Shown piece by piece: positions 36,620 through 48,388 of a stretch of DNA of 64,000 nt (position 1 is the stretch's first letter; each line of letters begins with the position of its first letter). This DNA is from Volvariella volvacea V23. Taxonomy: Eukaryota; Basidiomycota; Agaricomycetes; Agaricales; Pluteaceae. The notes beneath the pieces are model-generated. The model was not told where the DNA came from. It made no database searches and worked only from the letters and a program-made list of their open reading frames with translations. The position numbers and the translations under genes were made by a program. Location of the stretch: positions 301,612-365,611 of the forward strand of contig KB722749.1 in the NCBI GenBank assembly GCA_000349905.1. Direction: 5' to 3'.

Positions 36620-38070
36620 TCAGAATGGCTGCTCCGCGAGGACTTCGGAAATCTTGACAACCAGTTCATCTTCACTACGCAGCTCTGCAGCAAAATACGC
36701 CTTGGCTCCAGATGGTCCTTTCCTTCTGACTACATCCACAATTCTATCATATGCCAAATGATCGTCTTTTCGTTGGATCGTGCAAACCAGGTCTCTTTTT
36801 TTGGTGTAGACGAGTAAGTCGCCGTGGGCGGCTGCAGACCCTATAGCGGACCAGGGGACTTGGACTTTAATGATGAGGTTTTGACGTGAAGAGGGTTTTG
36901 GGACGTGTGAACCACGATAGTGTGCCGGGGGAGTGGGGTTGGTAGGTATTCCAAGTAAGTTTCTTGTAAAAGCGTGGGTGGGTAGAACGTGTCCGAAAGA
37001 GTTGAAACATGGTTTGAGGGTCACTGTAGTGCTCTGGGTAAAAGGGAGACACTGTGACTTATGCACCGCCCAATGTTTACCTATGGGAGAGGAATATAGT
37101 AAATGATCTAAGCAGAAAGACACTGAGCCTACGTTGACACTCGACGGTACAATATCTTGCAACTCGACACTTTCCACAGTTCTTCAACGTTTTATCCGTA
37201 GCCCCGCAGTTGTCACAGCGTTTCTCAGTTCTAGGGGCCTCCTCTCCCGCCAATTTCTTGATCCATTTCCGAACGGTCGCGGTCACTTGTGGACCTGTGA
37301 ACAAGTAAAACGAGTTTGGACTGTTTTTGTCCGCGTCAGCAATATTGAGATCCGCGCCATGTTCCATCAACAAGTCGATTGCAGAGCAATGTCCAAATTG
37401 ATATATACCCAATAACGGAACTTCACCGTATCGATTCTGGTAATTAGGGTTTGCCCCAGCTTGGAGAAGTATACGGGCCAGATCGAGTCGAAGCACTTTA
37501 TTGCCTGTCGCGTGAAATAGCGCAGTGAATCCTGCAATATCAGGCAAATCGACAGGCATGCCACGATCAATGAGTAGTTGGAGTAGTTCAGGGTGTTTCA
37601 GTGGCTCATTGTTGCCTGAGACCATTGAAACGCGCTGCGCTCCTCCAACAATTAATATAGCGTATCCAAACTTGTAAGCAGTTTCTGTCCCGTCAAGTGG
37701 AGGAGCCTTCCCATTAACTAGTAGCTACATTAGAAATCAAATAATTGATTAAGCCAGGAGGAAGGTATCGTAAGTTCTTTAAGGAGCAAGTTCGCGCAGT
37801 CATTGGGAGTCACTAACCTCCAAAGCGGCATCGAAAGCTCCAAAATAACAGGCACAACCAAAAGGAGACAGCTTCAAAGGGTCGAGATTTGCACTCCCTA
37901 TAAATCCTCGATTAAAGGGTGCCTTGACTTAAATCTAGAAGGTACTCGCCATCACAATAAAGCTCGCGTAATCTCTGACCACCATTGGGGACGCTAATGT
38001 ACCCAGGCTGAGCGAACAGCTCTTTCATTTCTTTTGTGACGACGAGACCGCCATCTGTGCTGAGATCCAT
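36620..38070 (-). CDS. Ankyrin-repeat protein with MYND zinc finger
   Basis: Four exons (38070-37950, 37897-37818, 37724-37133, 37080-36620) give 417 aa. Ankyrin repeats occupy about residues 45-200, for example SPFGCACYFGAFDAAL, LLQLLIDRGMPVDLPDIAGF, ARILLQAGANPNYQNRYGEV and AIDLLMEHGADLNIADADKN. A MYND zinc finger follows at about 225-268 (CDNCGATDKTLKNCGKCRVA, RYCTVECQ and, across intron 3, RKHWAVHKSQC), with all Cys/His ligands present. The C-terminal ~140 residues contain no recognised domain (HGDLLVYTKKRDLVCTIQRK). MYND domains bind proline-rich peptides in transcriptional regulators; many basidiomycetes carry expanded Ank-MYND sets of unknown role. Intron 1 has a GC donor (GATG|GCGAGT); only this joint keeps the ankyrin frame. 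Confidence 0.87.
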
Positions 38071-39522
38071 GTTGTTCTGAAAGATGATGAGGCAAAAAGG
38101 TACAGCACAGCGAGGGTTGCACAGCAATAAAACATGATCGCTTAATTAGGGAGTACGTATGTTGTTTGGCTCAGGTGCTGTTGATAAATACGGACACTGC
38201 CACCGGGACTTTCTGAGCATGATCGAACCGGTGCCCGGATATTTACGTCCTGCCATCACCGCATATGGCAATCTTCTTCCACCTCAAGTGGGCAAGCCTG
38301 GGACTAACAATCGTCCAGGAATGCTTGGAAACAAACCGGACGACTTCAGGATACTAATAGGATGTAGTGTCCCTCGGCTGAAGGAGCCAAGCCCGAGAGC
38401 ACATATAACTAGCGGAGGCATCTCGTCAGGCTGCTTCCAACTTAAATCTATATTCAAAGGGACAACGCCGACCTGATTCGTTTCGTTCAAGTTGATGCCA
38501 GCTACTATCATTTGATGCGATGGGACGCTTGGGGAATGTCAACAAGAAGAGATGCGCAGTTTCTGCTTTACTGTAACTCCTCAAAGATTTAGAGGACTCC
38601 AATCTGATAAAAACCTGAAGGTCAGGTTTCCTGTGCACAATTTGTGCTGAATTCACTCATGCGGTTATTTTTCCCGGGAACAATCAATATCCAGAACAGA
38701 TAGATAATTATATGCTCAGGACTTTCAAAACTCAGCCACAAAACTGCGGTTTACAGTGCTTCCTTTCAAAGCCCCTTGAGCTCCTATCAAATACTGGTAG
38801 CACTGAGTCAATCAAATGTCACTCATTCCGTAGTCTTCAAGCTACCCGATCAATCCAATGACATTTGCAGGAGCGCCAAGCACTGAGGCTGCAATACGTT
38901 TGTTTGTGTCGCTAGCCTCCTAGTCCAGGGCACTCAAGTTTATAGAGCCCTACATAGCTTGCGAATCTAGGCGCACGACCAAGGTTATAGTCTTTTTGTT
39001 CAGAGCTATCTCATTGTTGGATAGGAACACCCAAGCAGTACCTAAGCTCCGCCGGGCCGGTCCGTGCAGATACCCCACGTGTGTAGAAGATCTGTTTACT
39101 GCCTCCGGAAAACTCAGATTCTACCAGCATCCGCCCACTCACTGCTGGGTATTCTGATACCAAGTTCACGATAACTGACGCCCAGCCTATGGTCCACGGA
39201 CTGAATTTACACTGCTTTCAAAGCATCAGACAGCGCCATGCATGCCAAGCAAATGGAGGAAGCATATGACGCTGGCACAACTCGGGTGGTACAGCGCTAT
39301 GATCCTCACCATCAAAAAATCAGGCACCACAAGATGCTGCGGAGTAGTGCTGGACCCTCAATGCACGTATAAATTCACCGAGATTAGATCCTTTCCAGAA
39401 GTATAAACCTTACATCCCACTCTTCTATTTATTCTTGCACGACACTCAAGTTACGACCGGCTACGCTTTTTGGTTCCCTCACGCAAAGCATCCACCTTCC
39501 TCCCGTCGACATCCCCACCACA
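38071..39522. other. Intergenic region of about 1.45 kb
   Basis: Upstream flanks of the Ank-MYND gene (left) and of the four-TM gene (right). A plus-strand frame of 105 codons at 38159-38476 is not protein-like. A TATAAA lies at 39368-39373. Nothing else recognised. Confidence 0.5.
39368..39373 (+). promoter_or_regulatory. TATA box of the four-TM protein gene
   Basis: TATAAA about 150 nt upstream of the start codon at 39523, followed by a pyrimidine-rich stretch typical of fungal transcription starts. Confidence 0.5.
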
Positions 39523-40128
39523 ATGTTCGTTGCTGAATGTCACTCCTGCTCTCGGTCCATACTATCTAGCATCCACAACGGAGCCGTAATTTCGCGCCTC
39601 CTACTCATGTCCCTAATATGCACCTGGCTCACCGTCCCAGCCCTCGTCATCGTGGGCATTTTACCATACTCCCACTTCTCCGCTTGGGTCATCGTCGCAG
39701 CGGAATGCTTCAACACAATACACGCCACGGTTTACATGTCCATCGTATCCGTCAAACATCGTAGTATCAAACGGAGACTGGACGCTGAGGACGTTGATCC
39801 CGAGAAACACAACCACAACGGATACGAGCCGGCGTACCTGTCGCTCTTCACAATCCACCATCTCATCGTTGCCTATATAGACGCCTTGTTATGGACTGCG
39901 GCTCTCGCCACCTCCCTTACCGCCTACCCCGATGAAATAAGCAAACTCGATTATGAATATAACCCAGGATATTTCAGGGAGCCGAACGAGGAGAGACTTA
40001 CTCTCCTCGTGTATTTGCACCTCTTCTTGCTCGTCGGTGCAGGATTATCATGGGCCGCCGCAATCCTTGCTACAGTAGTGAAAAGGAGAAGGGATGTATC
40101 AGGATCGATCGCGTCCAGTGCTGCTTAG
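39523..40128 (+). CDS. Four-transmembrane protein of unknown function (MARVEL-like topology)
   Basis: Intronless frame of 201 aa. Four hydrophobic helices are visible: residues ~22-46 (SRLLLMSLICTWLTVPALVI), ~52-76 (SAWVIVAAECFNTIHATVYM), ~107-130 (IHHLIVAYIDALLWTAALAT) and ~163-188 (LLVYLHLFLLVGAGLSWAAA). A charged cytosolic-type loop lies between TM2 and TM3 (KHRSIKRRLDAEDVDPEKHN) and a short basic C-terminus at the end. The spacing (two hairpins, short tails) resembles fungal MARVEL-domain proteins; I cannot confirm the family. It has its own TATA box and is convergent with the hydrolase gene. Confidence 0.75.
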   Translation: MFVAECHSCSRSILSSIHNGAVISRLLLMSLICTWLTVPALVIVGILPYSHFSAWVIVAAECFNTIHATVYMSIVSVKHRSIKRRLDAEDVDPEKHNHNGYEPAYLSLFTIHHLIVAYIDALLWTAALATSLTAYPDEISKLDYEYNPGYFREPNEERLTLLVYLHLFLLVGAGLSWAAAILATVVKRRRDVSGSIASSAA

Positions 40129-40419
40129 TGAGGTATGTTCTGTCGTAAAATCTTTATCAAATCTGTCGAGCTGATTCCTAATGTCAAGCACTCTACACAG
40201 CTATTCTATGACTCCACGATCTTTTTTCATCACTTCATGATATTTACGAAGTTCTCATCTGGACATTGCCAACACTAATAATGTGTCTTATCGCATCTAT
40301 TTGTTACCACACGCCTTCAAACCATAATAAGATTAAAATTTATTATTATTATAATAAGTGAAGAAAATATAGCGGGACTATTATTCAGTAAAGTAAGTAC
40401 TTAGACGCCTTCCAAATTA
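40129..40419. other. Short convergent intergenic region
   Basis: 291 nt between the stop codons of the four-TM gene and the hydrolase gene. AT-rich core at 40327-40360 (TTATTATTATTATAATAAG-like), plausible polyadenylation region for both genes. Confidence 0.5.
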
Positions 40420-43400
40420 TCACAGCACCGTCTTCAACCACTTCTGGATAACAGCAAACGTTATCTCCGCTCCATAATGCAAATTAACCCCATGCCCGGT
40501 ATGAGGCGGGATGTACGTATCAAACCTTTTCACATTTGGGAACAAAGACCTCGTCCCAGCGACCAAGTTGGGTGCATTGTTCAGGTTCGTGTGCTGGAAA
40601 CAATTGCCACCGCAGAAGATGCTACCAAGACGGGAACAGAGAAACGTGACGCAGATTAGCAGAATGATGGACGGGCTTTGCAAGGAGTGTACGTACAAGT
40701 CTTTGTCGCCAGTGACGACAAGAAGTGGTTTTTGATAAGCTGGCGCCGGTTCGAGTAATGGTAGTGTAAGAATTTCTCCGATAGTTACGGTCTGTCTCGT
40801 TTTATCCGCGTCCAGTAAGACCTCTGTATTTTACGAAGGTCAGATTAGAAAGGACAGTGGGGGAGGATTAGGAATGCCTCATACCAAAATCATAGTATGG
40901 GAAGTTGAAGAATGTCGTTTGATCGTTGACAAGTCCTCCCGTAACGAGGTACGATCGTGGCAGTGGGCCTAATTGGCGGTTGAATCAAAAAATCCCCTCA
41001 GCGCAAGTCCGGTACTCACCAAATCTTTTTGGTAGCCTCTCAGACGCAATCCTCAGTCCCCATCCGGTCAGCGTGGCAGGGAGACCACCTCCGTACGAAG
41101 TGAAGCCGGTCAACACCATGGCATCGAATAGATTGCCATACTCCGTGGCTAATCCGACGAGTTGAGAGCTAGGAGTCGCATCCTCAAAACCAGCACAATG
41201 AGGTTGGAGATGGGCGCATATAACTTACCTTCCGAATGAGTGCCCCACCCCAATGACTGTGTCAAACTTGTACTTCTTGTGACTATGGAGGTACTTCAAG
41301 AGTTCCGCAGCGACCTCGACTTCAATTCCTCTTTGGACGTCCGCAATACCATTAATAGGTTTATCAGATCGGCCAACACCTATACAAAGAAAGAGGTTAG
41401 CTATGGTCTAAACTCAAACCATCACCCAGATACGCACCCAATCTATCAAAGGTGAAAACAGCATGACCAGCTCTGATCGCAGTTTCCAAATAATTATACG
41501 GTGAGCCTCTCCCACCAAAGCTCCAATAATTCTGGTCAAAATTTATTCTATGCATCACAATAAGCGGAGCGCCATTCTCAGTAAGATCAGAAACGTACCC
41601 ATGGATAGTAAACTCCAAAATGCCTCCTTTACCATCCGATTTATTGTTCTTGTTATCTCCATCGTCCTCAACCTCGCCCACGAAGCCTTTAGGCACACAC
41701 AATCTCGTCCAAATGGCATACTCCCTCCCACCATCCTTCGTCCTACTCTCCCCATCCACGACGTGCCTCTTATCCTTACTGCTCACTTTTTCACTCTCCT
41801 CCTCCCTCTCCTTCTCGTGCTTCTCATCTGGCAAAACAAAATGATTGGAACTCAACCCACCAGCACTGGCAGCCTTCGTAATTAAAGCCGTAACTTCCTC
41901 CTGTGATCTCGGACCATTCTCCTGAAACCTCTTCCCAACAACCCGACTAAAATCAATCGTCCGCTTCTTCAACGCCTCAGGTGAAAGCTTGACATGCACG
42001 TATCGCTTTTCGCATATATATGAAAGCCTTGCTTCTCCAGGTTCAGGGTGCGAATCGCGGTGCTGAGGGACAAATGGGATTGATGAATGACCGCGGACGG
42101 GGATGTTCGTTAGACGTGGAGAAGTTGCAGGACCAGCTCCAGTTCCTGGAGGTGCAGCCGCGGAAGATATGACTGCACCCGTACCCGGTCCCGCACCAGC
42201 ACCAGGACCAGGACCGCCAGCAGCCGCCAACCCAGCAGCGATACTGCCCATACTATGAAAAGTGCTTGTCGTCTGCCCAAACCTAGTCGCGGTTATATTC
42301 CCACTTTTCACAGTTTCGGTTTCGTCAACAGTCTGAGAGACGGTGTATCCGGTACCGGATTTATCACGGTCGATTTTGATAGCAGAATTCGTATTTGTCT
42401 TTTCATAGTCCCCGCGCTGTTTCCCGGACCTTGATGACGCCGAATCTTGGTGGCCTGCTTGGTCGTTTTTCGAGCTAGACTTTGAGGTATCCTTTGAATC
42501 CTTATCCTTATCCGAGGAAGAACCAGCAGAACCAGAATTAGGGTGTGTGCCACCATAGTAGTCATCAGGCATGTCATGAGTATAATCGATCTTCTTGCCA
42601 CTAGAACTACCTGTAAGGACTGCGCTAGCCGAAGACTTCACTTCCGACGTCGCATTAAACCTTGTGGAGTTGTTGCTGGAAACTGATACCGACGAGTCCG
42701 AAGTAGAATCAATAGTCCCAGAAGCAGTGTACTGATATGACGGTTTCTGTGGTGAACTCGGCCTGGTAGAATTTTGCGGTCTCGCTGAAGGACTAGAGCC
42801 AGAACCAGAACCAGAGGAATAAGCAGCATGCGCAGCATAATTGAGTGTTTGATTCGACGTCTTGGAAATTTGAGCAGAAGTAGACGAAGTATTCTCAGCA
42901 ACAAACGAGTCGGAAATATTAGCCGTAGTCGTAACTTGTCCTTGAACCCGCGGTTGTTCCTGTTGACCAGGCTGTCCAGATCCAGGCTGTCCAGGGGTGC
43001 CGACAAAACTCGTTCTCTCCAGCCCAAACATCCTATTCGCAGCAACCTTTTGGCTTTGGGTTGCATTAAAGCTTGTAGAATTTGAACTTGATTTGTTAAT
43101 ATCCAGATGCGCTGTCGCATTGCCTTCAAAAAAACTGCCATTCGGGCGAGGTCTTGTCCGTGGTTCTCCTGCAACCGGAAGCTGAGTTCCATTCACAGCA
43201 GCAGCTTTGAGATTAACGTCGTATCTCATAGTAGTTGTTTTTGTGCTCGTCTTTGTCGTATTCATAACAGTCGTCGTTGAGCTCGAAGTCGATATCTTGC
43301 CTTCAGCAGTCAATTTTGCTCCTTTGGCTTGACCAGGTTTGCCTTGGGCTGTCGTATTCTTGCCTTGCCCTGGTTTGTCAACACCCACGACCGAAGCCTG

Positions 43401-44644
43401 ACCACCATAAGTTAGAGTGGCATTACTCGCCCTTGAAGCGTTTGTAGACTGAGATTCCAACTGCGATTGTTCCTCGTGCTGCTCTTGATGCATATCGGCT
43501 TGTGCGTGAGCTTGAACTTGACCTTCAGTTCCATTTCGACCTCGTCCACCTGAATTTGAATCAGCAGCACCAGCGTATTTCCCATCAATCTTGGCATCGA
43601 TCTTGGTTGTCTTTGAAGTAAAAACCGAGCTTGATTTCGAGCTTGAAGAGTTGGACTGAGAGTAGAAGTTTTCAGCATATCCGACATGACCATACCGTCC
43701 AGTTCTGTAATCATACGGAATACCACTTCCATGAGAGTGTCCATTGGCCGAAGGTGCTCCAGGAGTAACAGGGGGAGTGGGAGTCGCAGTCGAAGCTGGA
43801 GAACTGGGGTCTTCTTCGTCCTCGCAATCCTCGTCGTCATCTCCTTCCGAAGTTTGGGGTCTATCTCCTGGCGTACTAGGTTTTGCATTGCCTTGGGGTT
43901 GATTCTCAATAGGCTTGTCCTTGATAGGTGCAGGCCCTTGGCCAATTCCGTTCGCTGGAATATCGTAATCCGCATCGTGGGTATAGTCGATAGGCTTTGT
44001 GTTCTTGTCACCCTTCACAACGTCTTTATTCTTCTCGTGTTCTTTCTTGTCGTCCTGCTTGTCCTGGGGTTTCTGCTTCTGCAAGCCTTTTTTGTCCTGA
44101 CTATCGCCCTTACTGTTCCTCCCTTTGTCCTCCTTGCCATCGTCTTTCTTGCCATCCTTCTCCTTGTCTTTCTTTTCGTCGCTCTTTTTGTCCTTCTCCT
44201 CCCCAGGCCCGTACCCTTTATACGGCACTCCATACCCATACCTCATATTCCTATCGACAGGGGCATCTCCAGGAACAACATTCCCCGTCGGCTTGGGGTC
44301 GTCCAAAACTCTATACACACCCCGCTCTCCGGTGAACAACTTGTCGTTGTCCGCCTGAGGACCTGCTTGGATCGGGGCATTTCCAATGGGCGTATTCGTG
44401 CTTAAAGGTGGACCAACAACGCCAGTGCCAGTACCAGTGGGTGTCGAGATAGGGGCGGGGTTGTTGGCGTAGGTAGGATTGGGGTCATATGCGGCCCTAG
44501 TCCAATAAGGATTGGCTAGAGTGGACGTTGCAACATTATCAAGGGCGCTCTTCGAAGACCTATTTTCCAACTGAGGGCGCACTTGTCCATTCTTCTTCTC
44601 ACCCCCGTCGATCTGTGCATCGGCCTGTCCTTCTCCCTGTCCTG

Positions 44645-44675
<31 letters not shown>

Positions 44676-45245
44676 ATCACCCTCCCCATCATCATTTCCC
44701 CCACCCTCTTCGTTCCTATCACCCCCAGTAACAACACCCACCAACGCCCCAGCAACATCGTTAATCACCCCTGCACCTCCAGCTCTTTTACCAACCCCCC
44801 TCCTCTGCCTACGCGTACCCCGAAGCTGATCATTGAGCAAAACAGGTCCGGGTCCAAAGATCCCTCCAAACGGACCATATCCAAACCCGGGTCTTCTAGG
44901 GACATCGGTAGCAAAGTCCTTGCTTAGAGGACGATACGCATTCCCCGTCTTTGTCTTCACTTTAGGTACAGAGACGAATCCGTATGTGTATCCACTCCGA
45001 GGGCTCGCCGGTGGTGCCGACGACCTGGAAGTAAGATGCGGGCGAGGCTGGGGTGCCGAATGACCGCGAGATGACTGAGAGGGATGATGGGAGTTGGAGT
45101 GAAGAGGCGTAGGAACAGCAGCTGCAACGACGGACTGCATCTGCACGTCCGCCCAGTCCAAGACGGAGACGAAGATAGCCAGCATCACGACCTTCATCCA
45201 CGGTAGCTTGCTGGTCGTCGTCTTTCTTGTGGTCTTCGTATTCAT
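40420..45245 (-). CDS. Secreted or membrane-anchored alpha/beta hydrolase with a giant low-complexity N-terminal region
   Basis: Six exons: 45245-41438, 41379-41229, 41168-41020, 40968-40885, 40823-40697, 40621-40420. Product 1,506 aa. I start at the ATG at 45245 because it precedes a signal-anchor (WMKVVMLAIFVSVLDW); the frame is open further upstream but without a signal. Residues ~60-1,130 are disordered: an Asp run, Lys/Asp/Glu-rich KDKEKDGKKDDGKEDKG, Ser/Thr/Asn-rich tracts with many N-glycosylation sequons, and the hexapeptide IDYTHD twice. The C-terminal ~380 residues form the enzyme. Nucleophile elbow GHSFGS (Ser ~1317), acid in LLVVTGDKDF, His in PHTGHGVNLHY, preceded by HRINFDQNYWSFGG. 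Substrate is unknown; related fungal hydrolases of this class are annotated as lipase-like. Convergent with the four-TM gene. Confidence 0.85.
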
Positions 45246-46208
45246 CTTGGTGGCTTGAACTTGTATTGGTTTTAGTTCAAGGTGGGCTCGAAGCTCGCGG
45301 TTTGAGGGTGTTCGTAGGGCGTAGGCGTATCGATATAGATTCGAGCTAGCAAAAGTCAAATGATTAAGCTCCACTTCCAAACCACAACACACGCGTACAC
45401 TCACTTTCGAAATCCAGAATTTCAATCCACAAGAACAGATAAATCCGCGTCAAACGATCAACGTTCCGCGAAGGCGAGGCAAGAATAGGGAGGCGTTCGC
45501 AAGATAGTCCACTAGTAGCAAGAGTAGTAGCGCGAGAGTGAGTATCAACCCACTCCCCTCCCATCCCTCGTCCTATATAACACTCCCAAGCGGCTGACCC
45601 AAACGCCAACGCTAGCACAATCAATGTGGCTGGAGTCGACCACCATATCGCGGTAGTCCCGGACCATTAGCCCGATTCCAGTTCTATTCCCAGCTGGCGG
45701 GCGGCTGGTACGTGAATGTCAGCCGATAGACCATTAGCCCAGTTTGTGATGAGACCTTGGGCGGTCGGTCGGTTGGATTAACTGGGTGGCTTGCCGCTTG
45801 CAAACTTCAAGTAAGTGGCGAACCCTGACGCGCGTGTTGGCCCTGAGAGGGTCGGTGGCTTGCATCACGTTATCCGAGCCACTGACGCGCGGCCCGGACT
45901 ATGCTATCCATCGTACACTCACACAGCGCAAGAGCAGCAAACATGCAACTATCATTGCTATGAAGATATACAGGTATTTGAAAATGTGGCATAGGAGAGA
46001 TTGCGACATCTATTCGTACAACCCCAAGGAAACTGGGAAAATAGGAGACCCTACTAGAAATACAACCTCATCCGAGGTCTTCACACCACCAACGCCGCCC
46101 TTATCGTCCTTCAAAATGTTAGTTCACGACAATACCATCAAACCACATAATTTCACCCAGTTCAGAGCGGGTGTGCATTTATTCAATCATGACCTTCCTC
46201 ACTATCCG
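45246..46208. other. Promoter region of the hydrolase and 3' flank of the LEA-like gene
   Basis: About 960 nt. An 11-nt direct repeat GACCATTAGCC occurs at about 45662 and 45731. A plus-strand frame of 155 codons (45786-46253) overlaps the neighbouring coding region and is not protein-like. Nothing else recognised. Confidence 0.45.
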
Positions 46209-47887
46209 TCAGAATTTCTGTTTCTTCGTCTCGTTCGGATCGTCACCTTTTAATTTAGAGAACTCGCCCTTGATCTTGCCAAAGAGCCCCTTCTTCTCGT
46301 CAGCGCCTTGAGTTGCAGCAGCGGGATGAGTGCCGCCTGCCGTGGTGCCTCCTGTTGCGGCAGTTTCAGAGCCTTGGGTCTCCTGGGCGGCTTCTTCTCC
46401 CTCTTGTTTGGGTAAAGGATGGAGCTGAGCGGGATGGTAGGTATCAGGATAGGGTTTTGAGAGATCGTGACGGTAATCCGAAGAGCTATCGGCAGAGGTA
46501 GAGGTAGCCATGGCGGCAGCTGGGGCTGTGGCAGTAGTGGCCGCTGCTTTGGTGCTAATGTCGCTGATGGGCTCTGGTTGAGAGGTAGGCACTAGGTTGA
46601 CGAGGTCAGATTGAGCTGATCTGCCGTAGGTTGCGGAGAGGGGTGCATGAGTTGTCGTGGGATGAGACTGACCATGGCGAGTTCCTTGTTGGACGAGAGG
46701 AGACGACGCGGGTGTCTGTGGCTAGAATACAAAATGTCAGCCCCTGGAGGGGAGAGTGCAGCGGCCGCTAGATACCTGAGGAGTATCTCTCAATTCGGGA
46801 AAATCTTGAGGACCTGGTGATGGGGAAACGTTAACTATACGTATTGAGGGTCAATAATGCCGGTGGAGACGGCAGGCTCACTTACTTGAATCATATCCAC
46901 GCTCTGTGATGATGCTAGCGCGTGATAAAGACTCACTGTCACTGGCAGCCACTGAGGAAGACGGTGCAGCACTTTCAGCCCCTTGCTTGACTTCGTGACG
47001 GAGCCCCGACGTCGGCTTGTCCTCTGCATCATCAGTCAGTATCCAGACTTTTTGCTTAATAGCCTTGACGTACGGCGTGCTTGCTCAGCCAGAAGCCCTA
47101 GAATACGGGTGTCACTCATTGTTCAAATGCTCGAGCAATCACTCACTCTGATCGACTTTAGCAGCAGCAGCTTCCTGTGCGCGTTCTTCAGGAAGCTTGG
47201 CCACGCCCTCTTCGTTAGGGGTGCCGGGTAACGAACCAACACCACCAACAGGGCCTTTCTTCTTGGCCGCCTTTGCTTCTTGGGCTCTCTCTTCTGGTAA
47301 TTTGGCTACACCTTCTTCGTTGGGTGTGCCAGGTAAGGAGCCAACACCGCCGACAGGCCCATGATGAGGCTTGTGAGCGCGCTCTTCATGCTTCGCCTGG
47401 GCCATGCGCTGCTCCAGCTCGGTAGGGTGCCACTCGTGGTGTTCCTTGTGGTGACGGTGATGCTCCCCTTCTTTGTGGGGATGTTCGCCAGCTGCAATAG
47501 AAACATAAGCAAGCGGATGGCATTGAGAAGCCTCTGCGTACGAATGTAGGCTGCGACAGATTCCGGAAGGACCTTCTTCGCAACTTGTTCGGCGCCGGCG
47601 ATGACATTGCTAATTTCTTCTCTTGCAGTTTGCAAATAGCCTTGAGAGTGCTCTTTTGTCGCCTGCGAGCGCTGCTGGACACCGCTGGCAGCCTGCTTGG
47701 TGTGCTCGGAGGCGGATGCCGCCTGTGCAGACACGGCAGAGCGGGCTGCCTGGGTGGTCTCGTGCGCCTTTTGTTCTGCGTGCGCCATGGCGGCTCGGGG
47801 TTGAGACTGCGCTCCAGAAGTAGAATACTGCGGTGGGTTAGTCGTTTGCGCAGCGTCTGTCCGCAGCACACACACCTGAGAGGACAT
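46209..47887 (-). CDS. LEA-like stress protein with duplicated PVGGVGSLPG motif
   Basis: Seven exons fit in phase (47887-47876, 47827-47542, 47491-47147, 47097-47074, 47023-46886, 46834-46776, 46721-46209), 458 aa; the 24-nt fourth exon is optional (450 aa without it). The N-terminal part is an Ala/Gln/Ser-rich amphipathic helix (AHAEQKAHETTQAARSAVSA) like LEA group 3 proteins. A His-rich patch follows (HHRHHKEHHEWHP), then a 29-residue motif duplicated exactly (GPVGGVGSLPGTPNEEGVAK, then LPEERAQEA). The C-terminus is Ala/Thr-rich and ends GLFGKIKGEFSKLKGDDP with a basic tail. Highly hydrophilic with few aromatic residues, which suggests a desiccation/heat-protective or membrane-stabilising role; this is inference from composition. 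Three CCCCT-type stress elements lie in its promoter. Confidence 0.8.
47169..47360 (-). repeat. Two tandem copies of an 87-nt coding repeat
   Basis: Copies at 47360-47274 and 47255-47169, separated by 18 nt encoding KAAKKK. They encode an identical 29-residue motif beginning GPVGGVGSLPG; the DNA differs at synonymous positions, so the duplication is not recent or is under selection. Confidence 0.85.
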
Positions 47888-48388
47888 GTTGTGCGAGTAA
47901 GAATGAGACTCGGCTGGGCTCTGCGGGGCTGGTTATAAGCATGTCTCGGATTATGTGACATACGGTATGATGCAAGCGGGATGGCGCGGAATGCTAGGGG
48001 CTATTTCCCGATGGAGATGGTCCGAGAATAGCGCCTCCTCGACGCGCCTCGACGCGTCGCACGTGCAGGGACCACAGCGGGTGACCCTGGCGGGCCCTGG
48101 GAGCCAGATATGACGTCGGACGGGCTCTGGCGCCAAGGCCGTGGCGGAGGGGCTGAGGCGCTGGTTGGCAGGCGAAAATGATGTGCGCGTCAGTGGCTGT
48201 TCGATTGCCCTCTGCGTGATAGCCTGAGCCCGCACCGGACTTAACTCGACTGGCGCTCGTCCCCGTCGCCCCTCGCCCCAGCCACGCTCCTGTCCTTCTC
48301 TTGCCTCCGCCCTTGATCCTGTGCATGAACTTACGTCTTCTCTTGTCCTTTCTTCTGACCACGACCTCGACCACGACCGATATCCGTT
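47888..48388. promoter_or_regulatory. Divergent promoter of LEA-like and Ser-rich genes with STRE-like motifs
   Basis: 501 nt, GC-rich. STRE cores (AGGGG/CCCCT) occur at about 47997-48001, 48148-48152 and 48269-48273. STRE is the Msn2/4-type general stress element in ascomycete yeasts; its use in basidiomycetes is less certain. Confidence 0.35.

Noticed and set aside
41550..44927. Many plus-strand frames antisense to the hydrolase, some strongly hydrophobic
   Set aside because: They are shadows of the low-complexity coding strand (Ser/Lys/Asp codons read in reverse).
46209..46592. Independent 127-aa gene starting at the internal Met
   Set aside because: The frame continues upstream through well-formed splice sites into the LEA-like gene; it is the last exon.
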